Origin: Scatosoma sp002474405
Lineage (GTDB): Bacteria > Bacillota > Clostridia > Christensenellales > Borkfalkiaceae
Assembly (NCBI GenBank): GCA_937892545.1
Contig: CALAFO010000094.1
Span: 1 to 64,000, forward strand
Length of the DNA: 64,000 nucleotides
Reading direction: 5' to 3'
The first letter of the stretch is position 1. Every line of letters begins with the position of its first letter. The position numbers and the translations under genes were made by a program. Shown here one piece after another: positions 16,935 to 26,484 of the stretch. The notes below the pieces were generated by a model, which had not been told where the DNA came from, made no database searches, and was given only the letters and a program-made list of their open reading frames with translations.

Positions 16935-18598
16935 CGTCCGAATTGATTAAAGAATACGTAAACCCCGTCAGAATCATCGCGAAATCCGCCAATATCAAAA
17001 ACGCGGAATGTCTTCTGACAAACAAAAACACTCAGGTGTATTTTAAGGAAAAGGCGTTTCTTTCCTGTGAAGGAAAAGGCTACATAATTCTCGATTTCGG
17101 CAAAGAATTGCACGGCGGGGCGAGAATACTCTCGTATTATCGCGAAGGGCAGAAAACACTGCTTTCCGCAAGGCTTCGTTTCGGCGAATCCGTCGGAGAA
17201 ACTTGCGCTGAACTCGGCGAAAAGAACGCCACGAACGATCATTCCGTAAGGGATATGCCGATTTATATTCCGGATTTATCCGATCAGGAATGGGGCAGAA
17301 CCGGGTTCAGATTTTTACGTATCGATTTTCTCGATACCGACAAGGAATATCGGCTGGCGAATATTTACGCCGTTTCGACTTATCGAAACGAGAAATTTAT
17401 CGGTGAATTTTCGTGCAACGATAAAAGGGTGAACGAAATTTACGAAACTGCGCGTTATACCATTTTCGTGAACATGCAGGAGAATCTTTGGGAGGGGATC
17501 AAACGCGATCGCCTTGTATGGATCGGCGATATGCAGCCCGAGGTGCTTGCGATAACAGATTTGTTTGGTCGCCATCCTCTTGCCGAAAAGGCAATCGAGG
17601 AATCTGTTGAAAAAAATCCTTTGCCTTGCTGGTTTGGCAATATTCCTACCTATTCGGCATGGCTTATTCAGATAGTAAGCGATTACTATATGAAAACGGG
17701 AAACAAAGCCTTTTTGGAAAAATATATTCCGTATATCGACGGAATCTTGAAGCAACTCGACTGCGTGGTGAAAGAAACCGGCGATATCGATTATTCGCTT
17801 ATTCCGGTGGATGCGCGTAACGGCTTCTTTCTCGATTGGCCGTCTAACGGAACGAGCGACGCGAAAGAGGGCAACCGCGCTGTGTTTATCGTTGCTCTTC
17901 GTTCGTTTTTACATGTATGTAAAGAGGCTGAAATAACGCCTGATCCGTTGTGCGAAAAAGTCCTCTGGAAATTGACGCAAGCGGCGGGAAATGACGTTAA
18001 TTATAAACAAATAGTTGCGCTTTCGTATCTTGCGGGAAGAACGGACAAAAAAGTCGCAGAGGAAAAACTGACAAAAGGCGGAGCGAAGGGCGTTTCTACC
18101 TTTATGAGTTATTTTATTCTTAAAGCCTTGGCGGAATGTTCCGGCGTGAATAAAGCCGTCGAAATTATGAAAGATTATTACGGCGGAATGCTGGATCGAG
18201 GCGCAACTTCGTTCTGGGAAGATTTCAACGTCGAATGGTTGGACGGGAGCGGCAGGATAGACGAAATCACGCCCGAAGGGATGAAGGATTTACATGGCGA
18301 CCATGGCGCGTTTTGTTATAAGGGATTTCGTCATTCGCTTTGCCACGGGTGGAGTTGCGGACCCGTTCAGTTCCTTACGGAAAAAGTTCTCGGTATCGAA
18401 GTTTTGGCGGCCGGATGCAAGAAAGTTGAAATAAATCCGGAACTTGGAACTTTGGAATATGTAAAAGGAAAATTCCCTACGCCTTACGGGGCGGTAAGCA
18501 TCGATGCTAAGAAAGAAAACGGAAGAGCGATTACATTAATTTCGGCACCGAAAGAAATCGAGATAGTATCGCGGTATGGAACTGTTAATAAATACTGA
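16931..18598 (+). CDS. Cytoplasmic alpha-L-rhamnosidase-like enzyme (GH78-type)
   Basis: The product is 555 residues and starts at a GTG overlapping the previous stop. The first 160 residues form a beta domain (ILDFGKELHGGARILSYY). The rest is an (alpha/alpha)6-barrel with EGIKRDRLVWIGDMQPE, the counterpart of the RDERxGWxGD signature holding catalytic acids of GH78, and a C-terminal GFRHSLCHGWSCGPVQF. It is shorter than typical GH78 enzymes of 900 or more residues and has no signal peptide, so it should act on imported oligosaccharides. Substrate could be a rhamnose-galacturonate unit; a related alpha-glycosidase activity cannot be excluded. Confidence 0.75.
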   Translation: MTSELIKEYVNPVRIIAKSANIKNAECLLTNKNTQVYFKEKAFLSCEGKGYIILDFGKELHGGARILSYYREGQKTLLSARLRFGESVGETCAELGEKNATNDHSVRDMPIYIPDLSDQEWGRTGFRFLRIDFLDTDKEYRLANIYAVSTYRNEKFIGEFSCNDKRVNEIYETARYTIFVNMQENLWEGIKRDRLVWIGDMQPEVLAITDLFGRHPLAEKAIEESVEKNPLPCWFGNIPTYSAWLIQIVSDYYMKTGNKAFLEKYIPYIDGILKQLDCVVKETGDIDYSLIPVDARNGFFLDWPSNGTSDAKEGNRAVFIVALRSFLHVCKEAEITPDPLCEKVLWKLTQAAGNDVNYKQIVALSYLAGRTDKKVAEEKLTKGGAKGVSTFMSYFILKALAECSGVNKAVEIMKDYYGGMLDRGATSFWEDFNVEWLDGSGRIDEITPEGMKDLHGDHGAFCYKGFRHSLCHGWSCGPVQFLTEKVLGIEVLAAGCKKVEINPELGTLEYVKGKFPTPYGAVSIDAKKENGRAITLISAPKEIEIVSRYGTVNKY

Positions 18599-19961
18599 AA
18601 CGGAATGCGGAACGGAACGGCTTTTGACGAAATCCGTTCAGGAAATTATCGATAAAATGAACACAGGCGATGTGCTTGTTTTTCCGAAAGGCAATTACAT
18701 TTTATCGACGGTGTATTTAAAAAGCGGGATCACGTTGCGTCTTGAAAAGGGTTGCGAAATTTTGGGAAGCGAAAATTTTGAGGATTACGACAGAGACGAA
18801 AAAGTCGATTATCCGCTTTATCAGGATGCATCTCATTCGTTTTTTCATTGTTCGATGTTTGTCGGCGAAAATATCGAAGATGTCGCAATCGAAGGAGACG
18901 GCGTTATCGATATGCGGTCTGTATGGGATGAAAAAAACGTTCGTAACATGGCCCATCGCGGTGCAAAATGTATTGCTCTGAAAAACTGTAAAAATGTTAA
19001 ACTCGTCGGATTTACGGTTAAAAATTGTACCGATCTTGCCGTTTATTTCGCGGGGTGCGAAAATGTCGAAGTACGAGGATTGAGAGTAAAGACATATATC
19101 GACGGAATATCTCCGGATAATTGCAAAAACGTGCATATAAGAGGCTGCGATGTGGAATCGGGCGATGACGGAATTGTATTCAAGTCCTCTTATACGCTTA
19201 ACAGACTTGAAACGTGCGAACGGATAAACGTAGAAAATTGCGAAATAAGAAGTCGTTGCAACGCGATAAAATTCGGCACGGAAACGAACGGCGGTTTTTC
19301 GGATATTGCTGTTGAAAACGTGAAAATCTCCGATACTCGCCTTGCCGGTATAGCGGTTGAGAGCGTGGACGGAGCGGTCGTTAATAGCCTGAAATTCAAA
19401 AACATTTCGATGAAAAATGTCGGCACGCCGTTTTTTATTCATCTCGGAGATAGAATGAGGGGGCCGCAGGGCAGAAAAATCGGCAAAATATCGAATATTT
19501 TGTTTGAAAATATCGTAGCGACCGGCGAATATCGCGGATACGAAATTATGCCGTGGAATTACAATAGTTACCTTGCTGATGACCGAATGCAATATCCGTG
19601 GATAATAGGAACAGCGGAAAATTTCAACGGAAAAAACGAGAAAAACGGCGCATGGCAGATAACTTCAAATTGTTGCGGACTTCGCGGATTCTATCTTGAA
19701 AATATTACGTTCAAAAATATTGTTCTTGAACTTTGGGGCGGAGCAAAATCAATAAGCCGTGCCGTTTCGGAAAAGGCGCAGGATTATCCGGAAATTTACG
19801 TTTACGGAACGGATCTTCCCGCGAAGGGCGTTTATTTCAGGCATATAAACGGGTTGACGCTTGATAATTTTGTCGTAAAAACAATCAATTTTGACGTCAG
19901 AGAAGATTTTATTTTCGATGATGTAAAAAATTTATCGTTAAACAGGCAGGTGGTAAAATGA
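18576..19961 (+). CDS. Polygalacturonase-like GH28 protein, cytoplasmic
   Basis: This 461-residue right-handed beta-helix protein has a GH28-type catalytic region. YIDGISPDN stands where family members have NTDGxDxxxxxN, SGDDGIVFKS holds the paired Asp (about 197-198), and CNAIKFGTE stands near the RIK/GHG segments. There is no signal peptide, so it probably trims galacturonate from short oligomers inside the cell. Its ATG lies 23 bases inside the end of the GH78-like gene, and it overlaps uxaB by four bases. The replacements at NTD and GHG leave the exact bond cleaved uncertain. Confidence 0.8.
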   Translation: MELLINTETECGTERLLTKSVQEIIDKMNTGDVLVFPKGNYILSTVYLKSGITLRLEKGCEILGSENFEDYDRDEKVDYPLYQDASHSFFHCSMFVGENIEDVAIEGDGVIDMRSVWDEKNVRNMAHRGAKCIALKNCKNVKLVGFTVKNCTDLAVYFAGCENVEVRGLRVKTYIDGISPDNCKNVHIRGCDVESGDDGIVFKSSYTLNRLETCERINVENCEIRSRCNAIKFGTETNGGFSDIAVENVKISDTRLAGIAVESVDGAVVNSLKFKNISMKNVGTPFFIHLGDRMRGPQGRKIGKISNILFENIVATGEYRGYEIMPWNYNSYLADDRMQYPWIIGTAENFNGKNEKNGAWQITSNCCGLRGFYLENITFKNIVLELWGGAKSISRAVSEKAQDYPEIYVYGTDLPAKGVYFRHINGLTLDNFVVKTINFDVREDFIFDDVKNLSLNRQVVK

Positions 19962-21340
19962 TTAAAGTATTACAATATGGCGAAGGAAATTTCTTAAGAA
20001 CATTCGCGGATGCGTATTTTGATACACTGAATAAAGAAGGCGCCGATGAATACGAAGTGAATATCGTTAAACCCATACAATTCGGTTCGCTCGAAAAGTT
20101 CAGAGAACAAAACAATAAATATCATATAGTTCTGCGAGGGGTTAAGAACGGGAAAGAGGTTGAAGATGTTTATAAGATCGATGTTTTGAACTCGGTTATT
20201 TCTCCCTTTGAAGAATATGAGAAATATATTTCGCTTGCGAAAGACAAGGAGTTGAAAATAATAATTTCCAATACGACGGAAGCGGGAATCTGCTTTAATC
20301 CCAAGGATGATTTCAACGGTTTTGAGAATATTGCTTATCCTGCAAAACTTACAAAGTTTTTATTTGAAAGGTTCAAAGCGGGGCTTGGAGGTGTTTATCT
20401 TATGCCCGTGGAGTTAATAGACAACAACGCGGACGAGTTGTATAGTTGTGTAAATAAATATATCGAACTTTGGAATTTGCCGTCTGCGTTTAAAAAATGG
20501 AATGACAGCGAGAATTATTATTGCAATACTCTCGTCGATCGTATTGTTTCCGGATATCCAAAAGACGAGAAGACGAAAGAGCATTTATACGAACTTATCG
20601 GCGAAAAGGACGAACTGGTGTCGATAGGCGAGCCGTTTGGACTTTGGGCCGTTGAGAACAAAGGCGGAATCGGCAACTATATCAAGAGCGGAAAACATAA
20701 TATCGAAGTCGTTCTGACCGACGATATAAAGTATTACAAGAAGAGAAAAGTTCGTGTTTTAAACGGAAGTCATACGAACTTAGTACCCGTAGGCTTATGG
20801 CTCGGAAAAGTCACCGTGTATGACTGTATGACGGATAAGCGCCTCTATAAGTTTGTAAACGACACTTTATCTGGTGAAATAATACCGTTCGTTTCCGAGG
20901 ATATAGCGGCTACGACGGCTTTTGCCGAGAGCGTGAAAGAAAGGTTTTTAAACCCTTATCTTAACCACCAACTTACGAGCATCGCGTTGAATTCCATATC
21001 GAAATGGAAAGCGAGAGATTTGCCGTCGTTTAAGGACTATTACGAAAAATACGGTAGAATTCCCGAGAAATTAACGAAAGGTTTCGCGTGTCTTATGGCG
21101 TTATATAAGATTACGGCGAAAGGCGAAGACGGAAAATATTACGCCGAGTTGCCGACGCGCGCAATCGAAATGAAGGACGACGAGAAATATCTCGAATATT
21201 TCGCAAACGGCGGCTGCGTGATTAAATTTATGCAGGACGAAACCGTTTGGGGTGAAGATTTAACCAAATACGAAGGTTTTGCCGCGGCGGTTAAAACTAT
21301 AGTTAAAAAGCTCAGAAGCGGCGATACGGATATTTTATGA
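19958..21340 (+). CDS. uxaB: Tagaturonate/fructuronate reductase
   Basis: The product is 460 residues. It begins MIKVLQYGEGNFLR, the nucleotide-binding start of long-chain mannitol dehydrogenase family members, and contains KRKVRVLNGSHTNLVPVG, the family segment with the catalytic Lys and His. In the uronate pathway this enzyme reduces D-tagaturonate with NADH to D-altronate. It lies between the GH28-like gene and uxaA with four-base overlaps. The neighbours favour tagaturonate reductase over the fructuronate or mannitol enzymes. Confidence 0.92.
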   Translation: MIKVLQYGEGNFLRTFADAYFDTLNKEGADEYEVNIVKPIQFGSLEKFREQNNKYHIVLRGVKNGKEVEDVYKIDVLNSVISPFEEYEKYISLAKDKELKIIISNTTEAGICFNPKDDFNGFENIAYPAKLTKFLFERFKAGLGGVYLMPVELIDNNADELYSCVNKYIELWNLPSAFKKWNDSENYYCNTLVDRIVSGYPKDEKTKEHLYELIGEKDELVSIGEPFGLWAVENKGGIGNYIKSGKHNIEVVLTDDIKYYKKRKVRVLNGSHTNLVPVGLWLGKVTVYDCMTDKRLYKFVNDTLSGEIIPFVSEDIAATTAFAESVKERFLNPYLNHQLTSIALNSISKWKARDLPSFKDYYEKYGRIPEKLTKGFACLMALYKITAKGEDGKYYAELPTRAIEMKDDEKYLEYFANGGCVIKFMQDETVWGEDLTKYEGFAAAVKTIVKKLRSGDTDIL

Positions 21341-22743
21341 AAGACTTTATCGTAATAAACGAAAAGGACAATGTGGGGGTAAGGCTCACAGCCACGGATA
21401 AAATCCCCGCGGGGCATAAGTTCGCTTTAAGGGATATCGTCGCGGGCGAGTACATTATAAAATACGGAGAAATTATCGGCAGAGCCGCGGAAGATATAAA
21501 GAAAGGCGAGTGGGTGCATACGCATAACGTAAAATCGCATTTAGCCGAAAACGTGGAGTATGAATATAGCCCGGATTATCCCGAAACGGAAGTAAAAGTT
21601 GGCGCGACTTTCAAAGGCTTCAAACGCAAAAACGGACATGCGGGAATAAGAAACGAGATCTATATTATACCCACCGTGGGCTGCGTAAACGACGTGTGTC
21701 GTCGGCTTGAAAAATTAGCGCAACCTTACGTTAAAGGTGTTATAGGTGGGATATTTGCGCTTACTCATCAGTTCGGGTGTTCTCAACTCGGTGAGGATAA
21801 CGAGAATATAAAGAAACTATTGTGCGGAGTGGCGCTGAACCCGAATGCGAGTTTCGTGCTGTTCGTGGGCTTGGGTTGCGAGAACAACGGGCTTGACGGA
21901 ATAAAGGAATATCTTAAACCGTATAACAGGGATAATATTGCCTTTTTCAACTGTCAGGACGTTGACGACGAGATAGAATACGGCCTTAAAATACTGAAAG
22001 AGTTTTGCAAGAAGGCATGCAAATTGAAGCGGGAAGATATCCCGATGAGCGAACTATGCATAGGTCTTAAATGCGGCGGAAGCGACGGTTTTTCGGGCCT
22101 CACGGCTAATCCCCTCGTAGGTAAAATAACGGATACAATCGTTGAAGAAGGCGGCTCGGCGATACTCACGGAAGTTCCCGAAATGTTCGGGGCTGAGCAA
22201 CTTTTAATGAATAAATGCGAAAGTTACGAGGTATACGAGAAATACCGCGAAATGATAGTGAACTTTAAAAAGTTCTATACGGATAATTGTTTTCCGATTT
22301 ACGAAAATCCGAGCCCGGGCAACAAAAAAGGCGGTATAACAACATTGGAAGAAAAGTCGCTCGGTTGCGTTGAAAAAGCGGGTTCGACGAAAATCGTGGA
22401 CGTGCTTTCTTACGGCGAACAGGTTAAAAAACAAGGCGTGTCAACGCTGAACGCACCAGGGAACGACCTTATTGCAGCAACGGCACTCGCCGCAAGCGGC
22501 TGTCAGATAGTGCTTTTCACCACAGGCAGAGGTACTCCGTTTTCCACTTTCGTACCGACTTTCAAAATTTCGACCAACGATTTTTTGGCGGAGAAAAAGA
22601 TCAACTGGATTGATTTCAATGCGTACGGAATGGATGAAAAAGCCCTCTATAAGTCGGTTATCGCCACAATTAACGGCGAAACGAAGTGTAAAAGCGAAGA
22701 TATAAGAGAAATTGCGTTTTATAAAAAAGGAGTTACGTTATGA
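21337..22743 (+). CDS. uxaA: Altronate dehydratase
   Basis: This 468-residue protein has both UxaA regions: an N-terminal SAF-like domain (about 1-95, HNVKSHL) and the large C-terminal part with GCSQLGEDN, FVGLGCENN and LKCGGSDGFSGLTANPLVG. It dehydrates D-altronate to 2-keto-3-deoxygluconate in the cytoplasm using a metal centre. It lies between uxaB and uxaC with overlapping ends. The kinase and aldolase that use the product are not in the window. Confidence 0.95.
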   Translation: MKDFIVINEKDNVGVRLTATDKIPAGHKFALRDIVAGEYIIKYGEIIGRAAEDIKKGEWVHTHNVKSHLAENVEYEYSPDYPETEVKVGATFKGFKRKNGHAGIRNEIYIIPTVGCVNDVCRRLEKLAQPYVKGVIGGIFALTHQFGCSQLGEDNENIKKLLCGVALNPNASFVLFVGLGCENNGLDGIKEYLKPYNRDNIAFFNCQDVDDEIEYGLKILKEFCKKACKLKREDIPMSELCIGLKCGGSDGFSGLTANPLVGKITDTIVEEGGSAILTEVPEMFGAEQLLMNKCESYEVYEKYREMIVNFKKFYTDNCFPIYENPSPGNKKGGITTLEEKSLGCVEKAGSTKIVDVLSYGEQVKKQGVSTLNAPGNDLIAATALAASGCQIVLFTTGRGTPFSTFVPTFKISTNDFLAEKKINWIDFNAYGMDEKALYKSVIATINGETKCKSEDIREIAFYKKGVTL

Positions 22744-24131
22744 GTTATTTAAAGGATAATTTTCTTCTTGAAAACGAAACGGCAGTAAGGTTATATGAAA
22801 CTTACGCAAAGGATATGCCGATTTTCGACTATCATTGCCACCTTTCGGAGAAACAGATTTTAGAAAACAAACGTTTTAAAGATATCGCGGAAGTATGGCT
22901 TGGCGGAGACCATTACAAGTGGAGACTGATGCGGAATTACGGCGTGTCGGAAGAATTGATAACGGGTAGCGCGAGCAATCACGACAAGTTCGTCGCTTAT
23001 TGCAAGACGCTCGGAACGGCTTTCGGAAATCCGCTGTATCATTGGTCGCAGGTTGAATTAAAAGAATTCTTCGGCTGTAACATTGAAATTAACGAGAAAA
23101 ACGCTGAAAAAATATGGGCGGAATGTAACGAGTATATCGAAAAGAACAATATAACGCCGGTCAGCCTGATAGAAAAATCGAACGTAAAATTCATTTTCAC
23201 CACGAACGAAGTGTTTGACGACCTTTCGACGTTTGAAAAAATTGAGCGAAAAGATTATTCTTTCCGTGTAATGCCCGCTTTCCGTGCAGATAAAATTATG
23301 AATATTGCGGCGGGAAAATACAACGAATACGTATCGCTTTTAGAAGCGCAAACGCATAAAATCGATGACATAGACGCACTTGAAAGCGCGATAGAAGAAA
23401 GGCTTGTCGCATTTAAATCAGTCGGCTGCAGAGCGAGCGATATAGCGCTTGAAAGCGTGTATCCGGTGGCGGATAAATCGGCGGCTGAAAAAGTTTTCAA
23501 AAAGCGCAGAAATAACGAAATGGTTTCTGAAGAGGAAGAAAAAACGTTCAAGGGTTATCTGACTTATTTCCTTATGAAGTTGTATTCAAAGCATAAGATA
23601 GCCACCGAACTTCATGTCGGCGCTATGAGAAACAACAATACGGAAATGCTTGTGCGCTTGGGGCTCGATACCGGATATGACAGTATTTCCGAAGAAGACG
23701 GAATAAAAAAGATGTCGCTGTTGTTTGATAAGTTAAACAGCGAAAAGTGCTTGCCGAAGTCGATTATCTTCAATCTGAACCCGAAAATGAATAGTGAAAT
23801 CATGACGCTCATCGGATGTTTTCAGTCAAGCGAGGCGCGCGGAAAAATACAGTACGGTCCGGCTTGGTGGTTTTTGGATAACAAGGTGGGAATGAGTAAG
23901 CATATCGATGATCTGACGGCGACCGGACATATCGGCGCATTTATCGGTATGCTGACGGACAGTCGTTCGTTTTTGTCTTATCCGCGGCATCATTATTTCC
24001 GCAGAATTCTCTGTAATTATTTCGGGAAATTAATGGAAAATGGTGAGATGACAACCGATGCAGGACTTGTCGGGAACGTAATAAAAGACATTTGTTATCG
24101 TAACGCGATAGTGTATTTCGGGATGGAATAG
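22740..24131 (+). CDS. uxaC: Uronate isomerase
   Basis: This 463-residue amidohydrolase-fold enzyme shows MPIFDYHCHLSEKQI near the N-terminus (metal-binding HxH), LHVGAMRNNN in the middle and MLTDSRSFLSYPRHHYFRRIL near the end, all typical of UxaC. It converts galacturonate to tagaturonate or glucuronate to fructuronate, the first intracellular step. It is the last gene of the operon and overlaps uxaA by four bases. A hairpin terminator follows at 24249. Confidence 0.95.
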   Translation: MSYLKDNFLLENETAVRLYETYAKDMPIFDYHCHLSEKQILENKRFKDIAEVWLGGDHYKWRLMRNYGVSEELITGSASNHDKFVAYCKTLGTAFGNPLYHWSQVELKEFFGCNIEINEKNAEKIWAECNEYIEKNNITPVSLIEKSNVKFIFTTNEVFDDLSTFEKIERKDYSFRVMPAFRADKIMNIAAGKYNEYVSLLEAQTHKIDDIDALESAIEERLVAFKSVGCRASDIALESVYPVADKSAAEKVFKKRRNNEMVSEEEEKTFKGYLTYFLMKLYSKHKIATELHVGAMRNNNTEMLVRLGLDTGYDSISEEDGIKKMSLLFDKLNSEKCLPKSIIFNLNPKMNSEIMTLIGCFQSSEARGKIQYGPAWWFLDNKVGMSKHIDDLTATGHIGAFIGMLTDSRSFLSYPRHHYFRRILCNYFGKLMENGEMTTDAGLVGNVIKDICYRNAIVYFGME

Positions 24132-24248
24132 AATCATCTTCAAAATCGTACAATAAATCCGAAGCCGCTGTTTACAATAAAAAAGGTGTTCGGATAATTA
24201 TTATTCGGTTCACCATCTTTGTAGCATGAAAAGGCTACGCAAAGCGGG

Positions 24249-24280
24249 GGCGCGGAATTTAAAAATTCCGCGCCTTTATC
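24249..24280 (+). terminator. Terminator of the glycan/uronate operon
   Basis: GGCGCGGAATTT and AAATTCCGCGCC form a perfect 12-bp stem with a two-base spacer (24249-24274), followed by a short T-rich run (TTTATC). It lies about 117 bases after uxaC. Confidence 0.75.
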
Positions 24281-24555
24281 GTGTCGTACTTTTATCGTGC
24301 CGTACTTAAATTATATCGCCGTATCTTAAACGCTGTATCATATATTTATAAAATCTTTCAAATCCTGCTCCGTGCGTCTCCGTCTGTTTTTTCGGCTCGG
24401 TTGTTTTATCTCGCCCGATTAAAGCTTCTCCCGCCGGATTGCGCAGCCGAACCTCGCCGAAGCGCAATCGGAAACGCCTTGAAACGCAAAAAATAATATT
24501 TTATAAAAAATCCCCGAAAATAACGAAAATAACTGCGATTTCTCCGGAAAATAGC

Positions 24556-24584
24556 TTGCGCGATTTGAAAAATAAGAGTATAAT
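24556..24584 (+). promoter_or_regulatory. Promoter of the lipoprotein/LRR/histidine kinase cluster
   Basis: TTGCGC (24556-24561), a 17-base spacer and a perfect TATAAT (24579-24584) lie 72 bases before the lipoprotein start. Confidence 0.7.
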
Positions 24585-24656
24585 TAAAAGGTGAGGCGGC
24601 GCCTTTTCCGCGCAAAAAGCATGCGGAGATAAAAAACAACAGCCAAAGGAAGAAAA

Positions 24657-26411
24657 ATGCGAATCTGCAAAGCGAAAAAAACAATTTTCAGTCTGCTTAT
24701 TGCCGTCGTGATTTTTCTGATGCAGCTCACGGCGCTGGCGGGCTGCAAAAAACAACCCGAACGCGTAGAAATTTCCATAGGCGTTTCCGAAAGCAAAAAA
24801 TCCGCCGTAACCGCGCTCGTCAACGAATTCAACGCGTTGGGCGGCGCGAAAGCGGTTCTGCACGTTTATAAAACGGAAGAAGAGAAAAACTATTACCTTT
24901 CGCACGACAATGACGATTGCGACGTGTATGTTTTCGATTACGCGGCGTCGGCAAACAGATATAAAGAAAGACTTGCGCCGCTCGATCGCGGCGGATATAC
25001 CAACCGCTACATGGTAAGCGTAATCAATTCGCTGAAATCGTCGGACGGGCACGTGTACGTGATTCCCGCCGACGGGTTTTATTATACGCAGTGTTACAAT
25101 CTCGATTTGCTGGGCGGCGAGGTGGAAGTCCCCGAAACGCTGAGCGATTTTAAAATTTTCATTTCCCGATTGAAAAACAGACTGGACGGCGGAGTGGCTT
25201 CCAGCGCAAGTCTCGGCGGCACCGATTCGGTGTTGTTTTCGTTGATGAGCGTGGCGTACCCGCTGTTTTTAAACACGGTGCGCGGCGCGGAAGCGCTTCG
25301 CAAACTTGCCGACGGCACCGCTTCGATTCTCGATCCCGAATACGAGGACGACTGGAACGAAGTGTTCGTAAACCTGCAGGTTCTGTACAGCGAAAAATTC
25401 TATTCCGTATCCGACGTGGATAAAACGGCGAAAGAGGGCGTTCTGCGCTTCAACGACGGCAACGCGTTTGCCATTCAGAATTCCGGACGTGTGCTCGACG
25501 CCGATATTTCAAAAGATTTAAACGTAAAATACACGGCGTTCGTCGGCAGCGAAGAGCGCGACGCCTGCTTCGGCTCGCTGCCCGCGTTCTGCCTTTCCGC
25601 CTCCAAAGATATGGAGGACGATCCCGAAATTTACGACGCGGTTTCCGACTTTTTCGACTTTTTTGCCCTCACTTCTTCGCAGAAGCTGATGCACGAAACG
25701 GAGGACTGGCAATACATTTCCTATCTGAAAGGCAGCGCCGCCGAACTGCCGCCCGCTTATTCCGAACTGCAAAGCAAAATGAGCGAGGGCAGATTTTTCA
25801 TCCTCGATTCGTTTTATAATGTGTTCAATCTGTGCGTCAACGAGATAACGTCGTTTTTAAAGGGAGAATACAATCTCGAAAAAACCATGCGCAGGATAGA
25901 TACGCGCCTCGAAGAGGAAAAACATTCGGTGGAAACCTCGCTCACCGTCATAGAAAACACGCTGGCGTTCGACGCAGACGTTTCCTTGTCGCAAAAAACG
26001 CCGCTCGGCGAATTTCTTGTCGATACGCTAGCCAAGATAAACTTTGTAGACGGGGTGATGATGCCCTCGTCCGCGCTGAAATGTTCGCTTCTGAAAGGCA
26101 CGTTAAGCGAAACCGAACTGGGCTACGTCTTTGAGGACGTCGCCGTGGTATATGCGCAGCTGACTGCCGACGACATTTTAAGAATTTACGACGATATCGG
26201 CGCAACATGCTACCCGCTGGTTAACGGATTGCAGATCAGAGACGGCAAGGTTTACAAATCAAACGGCAAACTTGTTTCCTCCGGCGAAAAAGTATACGTG
26301 CTTGTACCGCTTGTGTTATATTCGGGCATAAGAACAACCGCGCTGGCGGGTACGCCCGTCTCGTCCAATCAGCTGCTTGTGGAATATTTCAAAAGCGTTT
26401 CTCAGCGTTAG
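24657..26411 (+). CDS. Lipoprotein: solute-binding-like part plus 5'-nucleotidase-C-like part
   Basis: The product is 584 residues with a lipobox (LTALAGC, Cys about 31). Residues about 38-400 resemble a family-1 ABC solute-binding protein (VEISIGVSESKKSAVTALVNEFN, YVIPADGFYYTQCYNLDLLGG). Residues about 430-580 resemble the C-terminal domain of secreted 5'-nucleotidases (TPLGEFLVDTLAKINFVDGVMMPSSALK, YVFEDVAVVYAQLTADDILRIYD, LVNGLQIRDGKVY). The catalytic metallophosphatase domain is absent, and so are permease genes. A sensor histidine kinase lies two genes downstream, so a role as an extracellular ligand sensor is a fair inference. Both homologies are read by eye; the second is the less certain. 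Confidence 0.65.
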   Translation: MRICKAKKTIFSLLIAVVIFLMQLTALAGCKKQPERVEISIGVSESKKSAVTALVNEFNALGGAKAVLHVYKTEEEKNYYLSHDNDDCDVYVFDYAASANRYKERLAPLDRGGYTNRYMVSVINSLKSSDGHVYVIPADGFYYTQCYNLDLLGGEVEVPETLSDFKIFISRLKNRLDGGVASSASLGGTDSVLFSLMSVAYPLFLNTVRGAEALRKLADGTASILDPEYEDDWNEVFVNLQVLYSEKFYSVSDVDKTAKEGVLRFNDGNAFAIQNSGRVLDADISKDLNVKYTAFVGSEERDACFGSLPAFCLSASKDMEDDPEIYDAVSDFFDFFALTSSQKLMHETEDWQYISYLKGSAAELPPAYSELQSKMSEGRFFILDSFYNVFNLCVNEITSFLKGEYNLEKTMRRIDTRLEEEKHSVETSLTVIENTLAFDADVSLSQKTPLGEFLVDTLAKINFVDGVMMPSSALKCSLLKGTLSETELGYVFEDVAVVYAQLTADDILRIYDDIGATCYPLVNGLQIRDGKVYKSNGKLVSSGEKVYVLVPLVLYSGIRTTALAGTPVSSNQLLVEYFKSVSQR

Positions 26412-26484
26412 CCGATAAAAAAACTCGTAAGATACATCAAACCGAAAAAACAAACGCGCGGAAACGCGCAGAAGGAAGTACATA

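Larger units (their letters stand above)
24132..24656. other. Intergenic stretch: terminator, short tandem repeat, promoter
   Basis: No gene is supported here. The stretch contains an imperfect hairpin around 24187-24215, another pairing CTTTGTAGC with GCTACGCAAAG (24217-24244), the strong terminator at 24249, two tandem 16-base units differing at one position (24275-24290 and 24291-24306, TTTATCGTGTCGTACT and TTTATCGTGCCGTACT), and the promoter of the next gene at 24556. The 71-codon ORF at 24281 lacks a ribosome site. Confidence 0.6.

Noticed and set aside
24281..24496. 71-codon ORF after the uronate operon terminator
   Set aside because: No ribosome site, no homology I recognise, and it starts inside the tandem 16-base repeats.
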